Assembly (NCBI GenBank): GCA_003290165.1
Contig: QNQO01000502.1
Location: 248,001 to 312,000, forward strand
Source of the DNA: Berberis thunbergii
Lineage: Eukaryota; Streptophyta; Magnoliopsida; Ranunculales; Berberidaceae
DNA length: 64,000 nt
Direction of reading: 5' to 3'
This document shows, in pieces, positions 55,964-64,000 of the stretch (positions are counted from its first letter, which is position 1; each line of letters opens with the position of its first letter). Both the position numbers and the translations under genes were made by a program. The notes beneath the pieces are model-generated. The model had not been told where the DNA came from. It did no database searches and saw nothing but the letters and a program-made list of their open reading frames with translations.

Positions 55964-58253
55964 ATGGATGCTCCAAGTTCGAAGACTAGTTCATTGGTGT
56001 TAAGTCCTTACTCGTCTCCTAATGTTGGTGCTCTGCTGAAGATTAAGATCATCGCATGGTAATGTCATTAGTCATTAACTGTTTTCGTGTTTCTTCAGTG
56101 TAGTCAGTAGAGTTAAGTTGATTCATCAAGGTTTATCTGATGTTTCAGGAGCCAAGAGACAGGAGTACCTGTGTCAGTTCGTGTTCGGGTTTGTAATAAG
56201 GTCTTTGAGCTACACAAGGTAAGCAATGAACTTGAATGTATGTTTGAAGTTTTAGAGTTTTGGGTTGATTTCTGACAGTTATTTCTTTTCTTTTCTGTTT
56301 TCTGCCAGTACCCATTGATTTCGAGGAGTGGGTATTTTAAGAAAGCACTGAATGCATCGACGGATATTGAGCTACCTAATGACTTCCCTGGAGGACCAGA
56401 TGTGTTTGAAATGGTTGTATTGTTTAGCTATGGTTCGTCCACAATGATTGATCCTTTTAACGTTGCATCACTAAGATGTGCAGCGGAGTTTCTAGAAATG
56501 TCAGAAGCGTATGGCCAAGGTAACTTATGTGAGCGTTCGGATTTGTATCTTAATCAGGTAGTTCTGCAGAGTTGGGACGATACACTGATTGTTCTTCAGA
56601 AGTGCCAAATGTTGCTTCCTATGTCTGAAGAATTCCTAATTGTGAGTCGTTGTGTTGAGTCTCTTGCATTCATGGCGTGTATGGAGATTCTAGATCCAGA
56701 ACGAAGACGTGACAGACCAGTTGTCACATTGGAGACGTTGGGTTGTCGAGCTTGGAGCTGTGAAACTGTGAAGGAAATTGCAGGACAGGATCTGTGGATC
56801 AAAGATCTTATTGCTTTGCCTTTCAGTTTCTTCAAACGGATCATCGGATCTTTGAGAAGACAGGGTATGAAGGAAAAGTATGTGAGCCCTATTGTTGTTT
56901 TCTATGCGAACAAATGGGTGCTCTCAAAGAAGACCCATCAATTTTGGGAGAACACAGGCGACGTAAACAGGTTGGATGATGCAAATAACAAGGCTTCTGC
57001 CATCCTACAAGGTATACTTGATTTGCTCCCTATGGGAGAGAAGGCAAGTAGAGTAATTCCAGTGGGGTTTTACTTAGCATTGCTATCAAGAGCTCTCGAT
57101 CTCGGTGTAAGAAGTGATACTAAGGCGAAGTTGCAATATCAAATTGCAACATTGCTGCACTTGGCAGTGGTGGACGACTTTCTATTTCCCTCGAGTGAGG
57201 CAGAGTCGATTTCCTCTAGTGTAGAGGTGGCTACAATGGAGACTATAGTTTCGACCTGGGTATTGTCTAACAATGGGGACATCGGACGTATTGTTTCAGA
57301 AAGGAACTCCCTGGTTCCAGAACTCTGGGATAGGTATATTGCCCAAATAGCTGTCGATCCAAAAATGGGGCCTAAAAGATTCATGGATCTCGTCGAAAGA
57401 GTGCCTATATCATACCGACACAACCACGATCACCTTTACAGGTCAATGAGTACTTTTTTACTGGTAAGAGATCATAAACATTTGACATTACTTGATTAAT
57501 TAATCCCTAGTTCATGACATCATCTCTTGCTATAAATTTCGATGTTTTCTACTATAGGAGCACCCTGATATATCGCAAGAAGAGAAGGCATCGGTTTGCA
57601 AGTACCTCAATTGCCAGAAACTATCACAAGAAACATGCATTGAAGCTGTTCAAAATGAGTTGATGCCGCTGCGCCTAATTGTCCAAGCTCTGTTTATTCA
57701 GCAGCTGAACACTCATCAAGCCTTCAAAGATTGCTCAGATTCATTCAGATATGCACATTGCGGGGACTTCTCAGGAAGTCTCTCAAGCACAAGGCATCCG
57801 GACAGAAGCCAGAATCTAGGAGAAACCCCATCAATTGAAGCTGATGGGGACATGATCGTTAAACCCTTGGGATTACTTCTGCAGAAAGATATTGCATTGC
57901 AGACGTCTGAATTCTCAAGGAAAGACTATGAATCCACGAGCTTCAGAATTCAGCACCTAGAGCAGGAACTCATGTCATTGAAGATGAGCCTTCAGTGGCA
58001 AAGTATCTCAGATGCATCAGACCCTCCAACAAAACCACAGTGTGCGAGGCCATATGGTATGGAGAGAAGAACAATGAGTAAGAAGCGGAACCCACTAGGA
58101 CAAGCCACCGGTTGCATTGGTTCTGTTAGTTTTGCTTCTCAGCGAAGGTGTGCAAGTAGGCTACTAAAGGTATTTCGGAGGATAGCTATATTTGGAAAAA
58201 GCAAATCAAAAAGAAAACCAGGTGTTTCAGGTTTGCGGCTTAAGGCAGTGTAG
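55964..58253 (+). CDS. BTB/POZ and NPH3 domain protein (NRL family)
   Basis: Four exons: 55964-56058, 56149-56218, 56309-57463 and 57558-58253, all GT-AG, 671 residues with no disruption. The start is the ATG at 55964, whose frame runs SSPNVGALLKIKIIAW into the BTB segment VSVRVRVCNKVFELHK and YPLISRSGYFKKAL. The NPH3 domain spans roughly 190-480: LWIKDLIALPFSFFKRIIGS, KYVSPIVVFYANKWVL, IPVGFYLALLSRALDLG, and the conserved HLYRSMSTFLLEHPDIS with ELMPLRLIVQALFIQQ. A coiled-coil-prone segment (SFRIQHLEQELMSLKMSL) and a basic C-terminus (KSKSKRKPG) follow. NRL proteins serve as phototropin/auxin-signalling scaffolds or Cullin-3 substrate adaptors at the plasma membrane. The closest subgroup, from memory, is the At5g48130 type. 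Confidence 0.93.
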
Positions 58254-58303
58254 CAGGTTCATCAAAGCTCAATATGTATGAATCTTACAGTTATCAATTT
58301 GGA

Positions 58304-58309
58304 AATAAA
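58304..58309 (+). terminator. Poly(A) signal candidate of the NPH3-domain gene
   Basis: AATAAA 51 bases after the stop codon; AT-rich sequence follows. Confidence 0.5.
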
Positions 58310-58319
58310 GATTTACTGA

Positions 58320-60630
58320 CCGCTTAATGATTGCACACTTGAAATCTACTCTCATAAATTGTGAAAATTTAAAGACAAATATTGCATGCTTTAGTATACA
58401 AATCAAATATCACGAATGTAAATATGTTCACACTCTACAGCAATGAAAACTTTTGGTGACTTGTGCATGAAAACAGACTATTACTATTAGTAGGGATGCA
58501 TTCAAATAGGCTTATAACTAGGGCTAGCGCTATAGTGACACTGCCTTATTTAAGAACTTCAACTTTCTTCAGGAGAGAGGTCGAACCTCAAACATCTTGA
58601 TATTATGTATTTCAAACGCCAGGAAGTACTGATGCATAAAGATCTGCACACCCCAAATGATTTCGGGACGGGAAACACAAAATTTAATACACATTCCATG
58701 TATCACATAAGCCATGGGTATTTTCCATTCATCCCAACTACTGGTTTGGCAATATGGTCTCCAGTCTCGAAGTTTGGATGAGTGATGCAATTTGGCTACC
58801 TCTCTCATTCCTCATTGCTCACTTACCTGATCCTATCCCTACCATCATTGACTCTTGTCATCTTCTAGCCATCCTACCTTCAGCTTGCAATCAATGCAAA
58901 CCCGCTAACTTCCCAACAAGGCAAAACACCCCTATTCTCACCATTTGAGTACTTCCTAGCATGCTGCCTTTGCCCTTTGGGGATATTCCAGTCATCAATG
59001 GAACTTGGAATGCTCTTTTGGGGCAAAAAACAGAGCTCTGTAATACTTTTTTGTTTTAACATTTTTGATAACCCATCTATTTATTCATTTCATGCCCGAA
59101 GGCTACATAATTTGTAGTACCCCAAGAATAATCTAAACAATATATGCTCTAAGTCTACGTCACTATTCCCTTGAGGTAACTAAACCATGCTCGAGGGCTA
59201 ATAGGTGATTGCTGCTCACCTAGCATCCATGTCACCTAAAGTCTTACTTTCATGGCAGTCGTCTAAGAAGCTACACGACCTAATCCATGCAGGTAGGCTA
59301 ATTGATACGTTCTCCCAATAATTACAAGGTAAAAAACTCACTCGCCACCAGCGGGTTTCAAACAAGGAATTTCTCACTAAAGGAGAGGGCATGTCAGACT
59401 GCAGCACTTCTTGCTTGAGTACATAGATGACTGAACCCACCTAAGAGGTTGATGCTGGCATCTTCTCCCTATCGGAAACTTCCAAGGCTGTGTCAAGAAG
59501 TTGGAAATCTAAAGGGATAATAATGCATCTCTTGAAACTGGCTAACACATGTGGTTTTCTCTTTTAAAAATAAAGAGTGAAACACCAACATGAAGAAACA
59601 ACTGCATCAAAGGGTACAAGACTGTTTCCCTGTTTCACTTATAGGGCTATATTTTCGTATTACTTGATACTTACACTGAACACAATACAATCTTCTTCTA
59701 TTTATTGTTACGGCGCTCCTATCTTTATTCTCAAGTAAAGTACTAAAGCTCACCAATCTCAGATGAAAATGCAACTTTAATCTATATACGTATGACTCTA
59801 GGATACAGTAAATGACATTAGAATACCTATCAAATTCCCTTAGACACATGTCCAACACAGTAAATAAATAAATTTGGACTCTATTTATTGAGATCATACT
59901 AGCTTCATAAAGTTGTGTTAGCTATGCGTCAGATCACACCTTAGAGAATCTTGGTAGCTTCTGTCATGAATTTTGGCATACTTTTGATATACCACTGAAA
60001 CTTGTCTGCGGCTCTTCTACCTTCTTTATTGTAACAAACACAAGCTTGAAAAGAATAGCACAATTAAGTTCTCCAGCGAGCACTTCCTTCTGCAAACAAA
60101 TTTAAGTCAATCTGTCAGAGAGGGTAAACATCTACCAAATATAAGGAGAATAACCTATGAAATATTGAAATTTTACAAAGCGACAACTTTACTGCATGAG
60201 GAAGTCACCGCTCAAGGCTGCAACAATTAAACTAAATCACGTTGTGTGTTTAAAGACTTGCATTAGTTCGAGTTCTTTTAAATACCATATGTTTCTGCCA
60301 CTCAAATGTGATTTCCCCAAACTAATCAATCATAGTCGAAAAATAAGCAAATAAGAAAATGCAACAGATACAGTGTAGACACTCCCATTTCTTCTATTAT
60401 TAGGTTGATAAATGCTTTCAGCTTTCTATAGACTACCCTTGTTTGGAAGTCTCATAAATTGAACACTCAGGTATCTCCATTAAAAATAAGGCAAAGCAGT
60501 GAAACATTTGATTACCTTTCTCAATTGTTGGGATAAATTGCATGGATATCATTAAATTGTGAATAATAGTTGAGGCAATGAGCCCTCAGAAATTTTCTAA
60601 CTTCTCAAAATAATTCCTTCATGGCCTCCT
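58320..60630. other. Intergenic region between NPH3-type and PPR loci
   Basis: No supported gene. Short ORFs on both strands (for example minus 58808-58569) match nothing I know. Confidence 0.35.
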
Positions 60631-60640
60631 CTTCTACTCA

Positions 60641-61660
60641 TCAGCAACTCGTGAAGATAGCTTTTAAAATGCAGTTGAGCTCTTTAACCGTCACATATAT
60701 CTGCTTACTTTGTTTGTGTGATTTATCTCCAGCGAGGAAGATGTGTACCACTCTTCCAACCTCGAGCCAACTACAACCAGGCTCCTTTTTGACACTCGAT
60801 TCTCTCATCACTTCCCTAACCTCTTTAGCATTTTTCCATTGTCCGAAAGCAGCATATGCATTAGACAAAACAACATCCTTTCCAGCATTTTCTGGTGGCA
60901 AATCAAAGAACCTCTTCGCAGCAAGTTTCAACAATTCAAGGTTTCCACGAGTCCGACATGACCCAAGCAAAGAACCCCAAACAACACTATGTTTCTCACA
61001 AGGGGAACTCCGAATAAACTCTTAAGCTTCATTTAATCTCCCCACACACCATAAGAGATCAACTATAGCCGTATAGTGTTTCAATCTCGGCTTAATACCA
61101 TAGTCTTTTGTCATCGAATAAAGATACCTATAACCCTCACTAACTAGACCCCCATGACTACAAGCGGAAAGAACCGCAAGAAAAGTAATATAGTTCGGTT
61201 TAAACCCTTCACCAATCATTTTATGAAACAATTCCAACACTCCTTCTACTCTTCCATTTTGATCATACCCAGAGTTCAAAGACGATCAAGTAATAACATT
61301 CCTCTCTAAAGCCTTATCAAACACTCGACGACCCTCAATCGGACTACTAGATTTAGAGTGCATATCCATCAACGCACTATTAACTACATCATTATCTCTA
61401 ATCTGGGTCTTAATCAGAACTCCATGAGCCTTCCTTCCCTGCTCAATTGTAGCCAACGAAGAACACACCCTAAAGACCGACGCAAATGTAAACTGATATG
61501 GACTCAACCCATTCCACCTCAAACTAAAATAAAACTCCAACCCCAATTCTTCAACCCCCTTTTGCACAAACCCAGCGATCATCGCATTTCATACAATCAA
61601 ACCCCAGTCAGGAATTCTCTCAAACACCTTGTGTGCACTCATTGCACAATATATGAGAAG
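60641..61660 (-). pseudogene. PLS-class PPR protein pseudogene with E-type tail
   Basis: One minus-strand frame, from about 61642 to the stop at 60641-60643, reads as the C-terminal part of a plant PLS-type pentatricopeptide repeat protein: AHKVFERIPD, NAMIAGFVQKG, PYQFTFASVFRVCSSLATIE, GRKAHGVLIK, LELFHKMIGEGFKPNYITFL, AVLSACSHGGLVSEGYRYL, ALERNVIT, and an E-domain GSLLGSCRTRGNLELLKLA…VKKEPGCSWLEVG. Three in-frame stops break it: TGA at 61591-61589 and TGA at 61288-61286 (each where the motif expects Trp), and TAA at 61024-61022 in LNEA*EFIRS. The N-terminal repeats and any organelle targeting peptide are absent. Intact relatives bind organellar RNA for C-to-U editing or processing. Stops of these kinds are not repaired by C-to-U editing, so the copy is dead. 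Confidence 0.9.
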
Positions 61661-61892
61661 AAACAGAGTTGAAGAGAGGGAGGTCAACTACTTTTTGAAT
61701 TGTGAGATCAAGCAACGGTTTAAAAAGAAGTTGGGCTGGATTCATGCCCATAGTGTAAGTTGGGCCTCATTGGATTAGGTCCATAGCGAGTAGAACTACA
61801 TTAGGCTCTTGGTTTGGCCCATGATAGACTTTTAGATTCACAAAAATGTATAATTGGGATAGCTTAGAAATGAGGACTTAGTATTTGAATAT

Positions 61893-62060
61893 GGTGTTGG
61901 TAGAATTACTCAATTGAGAGGTTGTAAATAAAATAATTGGAGAATTGTATTATTGTATTATTGTTCTTGTAGATGTGAATCAATCTTGGATTTGACTATG
62001 TTTAATGTAAGTTCTACATATTTTAACACTCCTCGTAAGCTGGACATGTAGATGTAGATG
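61893..62060 (+). mobile_element. Possible LTR-retrotransposon fragment
   Basis: It starts TGTTGGTAGAATTACTC, continues TTGTATTATTGTATTATTG, and contains TTTTAACACTCCTCGTAAGC at about 62022-62041. These phrases resemble Copia-type LTR/leader sequence. No partner LTR or protein is visible. Confidence 0.25.
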
Positions 62061-62569
62061 AAATGTGCGGCTTGGAGGAAACTTTGAAATCCGATTTGGT
62101 GAAGACCAATTTGAAGGAAACTCTGAAGTCGAATTCTGGATAAAAATTATGGATGATTCTTGGAAACTTTCAGTTCAAGAAAGTAATCACTCCTTTGGAT
62201 TATCACACTGTAGTCCAGTTTATCGCACTTGAAAGAAAGTTTTCTATGTTATGGGCATATATGGAAGATTAGGTGTGTGAGTTGGTGTTTAAATAAGAAA
62301 GTTTTCCACGTTATGAGCTTACAGAGATATACGACTTCAAAATCAAATTTATTGCGAAACTCATAATGATTCCCAACTTGGAAAGGATTTTAGAAGACTT
62401 CTTTTCGCCTCACATGCTTTGCCTTTTTTATTTTTATTTTTATTTTTCAAAAGGATAGCTTAAACACATGATACACTTCTTATTTAAACAAATGCTCACT
62501 CCAACGTGCCTTCATTGAGGGCAGTAGTAAGCGCCCAAGATTTTGGCCGACTGAAACTAGTCCTACTTA

Positions 62570-62714
62570 GCCAATGGAGTACGAGCTATTTGGTAGAATT
62601 GTAGCAGATGGAACCACATGTTTAGGGTTTGAACTTTGCAAAAAACATATGTTATTTCTGAGATAGTTATGAGATATTGTTTAAGTCTGCCTTATAATTT
62701 AAAAAAAAAAAAAC
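62570..62714 (+). mobile_element. SINE, family S2, fourth copy
   Basis: It starts GCCAATGGAGTACGAGC, with an A-box-like TATTTGGTAGAATTG and a B-box-like GGTTTGAACTTTG (about 62628). It ends CTTATAATTT plus A13. Flanking repeats are AAACTAGTCCTACTTA (62554-62569) and AAACTAATCATACTTA (62715-62730), with two mismatches. It is more diverged than the copies at 8131 and 46817. Confidence 0.7.
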
Positions 62715-62734
62715 AAACTAATCATACTTAATCC

Positions 62735-64000
62735 ATTTACTTCTCAAATTTGTGGATGTGTTTCAAATTGATATTGTAAATACTCTTCTAATCATGTTTG
62801 TTGGTTCAAAAGTTTCTCTACAAGCTTGAAATTGTAAATATGATATATTAAGCCAAGTTTTTTTTTTTGTTATATATATATATATATTCAATCAAATTGA
62901 TATAACAAATTCATCCTTATTCAGTTTCAATATCTCATAGTACTTCTAACAGGTTGCTTGGGAGTTAATTAATCTCTTATGTTGATCACAAAATCGTCTT
63001 GTAATATAGAGTAGTTTGCAAGCAAGAGAAAAGTAGACATGGTCAAGATTATGGTCCACTAAACAACTATTATAAACCACATTTTGTAATTAGTCACCAT
63101 TAAACAATATTAGTTGCACCAACAAAGATCTTTCATTGAAGTTTGTAAAGAAATTAAGACAGTTTACTTCTAGAGAAACTTAATCGACAATATAAGTTTA
63201 ATTGTCTTCTAATTAAGATTCGATATAAATGACATTTTGGTAAATAATATGATAACATCTGATGTGTAGACGACTTTTTCAACTATTTGTTATCCGAAAA
63301 TCATTGAAATTGAGAGTCTAAAACTTATTTTACCATGAAAAATAATAGAAACGTGATATCTTCAACATTGATGATATATCAGATAAGGCACGAAACACGA
63401 TCGTAGACGTGACAAATATCATCTATTATGAGGATCAGATGCTTCAATTCAGGCCTGACCCGCAAAGTCCGAAAAGGTAGGCTCAGTTACTAAAGTCCAA
63501 AATAGCCCTTCAAAACAAATCTGAATCCAGGCCTAACAAATCTCTCCCTTTAAGAAGGGAGACTTTACGAAGGAGACAAGTCATGGTGGGATATATCTCA
63601 ATGAAAGAGATGAATGTTACAAAGAACATCTCCCCTCATCACGCCCTACATGCTTAAGTCACGAAGAGAATTAATAACAAATATATATAAGGTAAAATGA
63701 ACATTCGACAAAAGAATGCAATTTTAACTTAACTCTGTCTAAATTAAGCTCTCTCTTATAGATTTGCTGACTTAAGCATCACAGTGCCTTGACCACAAAA
63801 AATGTGGTCTTTGACAATCTAACCTTATTTTGCAAGTCAGATCTTTAGGAGACCAGATTTGGATGCATCAAACATCATGTGTTCAATTTATTTTTACATA
63901 ATTTATTTTTCCTAATTTCCATGGAACTGTTTCAACCAAACCCGCACAAAACAAAAGGAAAAAAAGGGTGAGAATATAGATTGTATTCTATGTTAAAAAA
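62735..64000. other. AT-rich end of window, no gene seen
   Basis: Contains a short (TA)n run near 62872-62887. No protein, tRNA or bounded repeat was recognised. Confidence 0.4.

Noticed and set aside
56596..57423. Minus-strand ORFs of 82 and 94 residues
   Set aside because: Shadows of the intact NPH3-domain exon on the plus strand.
61358..61672. 104-residue plus-strand ORF
   Set aside because: Antisense to the PPR pseudogene, which has clear repeat motifs on the minus strand.

Overview
This is a nuclear window from a flowering plant, most likely a eudicot. It is AT-rich, with multi-exon GT-AG genes, CT-rich 5' leaders, plant-specific families (WRKY, FRIGIDA-like, WNK, NPH3, PLS-type PPR) and much transposon debris. 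The species cannot be named from sequence alone.

Layout. 1-5.4 kb is a transposon patch: a hAT-like right end, two tandem foldback MITEs, a complete non-autonomous hAT element with a perfect 8-bp target duplication, and a decayed RTE-type LINE on the minus strand. 6.7-13.35 kb holds a six-exon group I WRKY gene (WRKY20-like, minus). 13.4-18.4 kb is gene-poor, with a tRNA-Ala-derived SINE and a LINE 3' tail. 18.4-24.1 kb is a FRIGIDA-like gene (FRL4 type, minus) with a 4-kb intron. 24.2-29.7 kb is another transposon patch with a relic of a B1-type cyclin-dependent kinase. 29.7-43.0 kb is a long gene for a small-RNA-degrading nuclease (SDN5-like, plus), whose first intron carries a recent 1.35-kb tandem duplication. 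46.2-48.0 kb is a two-exon WNK11-like kinase (plus). 48.5-54.2 kb contains MITEs, a tandem array, a tRNA-Thr(UGU) and a second hAT type with a perfect duplication. 56.0-58.3 kb is a BTB/NPH3-domain gene (plus). 60.6-61.6 kb is a PPR pseudogene (minus) with three in-frame stops. The rest is repeat-derived or blank.

The genes do not form a pathway; each appears to be transcribed separately. Several are regulatory: transcription (WRKY), chromatin/flowering-related (FRL), small-RNA turnover (SDN) and kinase signalling (WNK).

The most important technical observation is that three otherwise well-conserved genes (WRKY20-like, FRL4-like, SDN5-like) each carry one or two apparent single-base deletions. 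Adjacent frames continue the family sequence, and in SDN5 the intron phases confirm a missing base. This looks more like residual assembly indels than three independent gene deaths. By contrast, the PPR gene is broken by substitutions. I found no convincing previously undescribed biological system. The best new-looking material is a set of repeat families defined here with target-site duplications.
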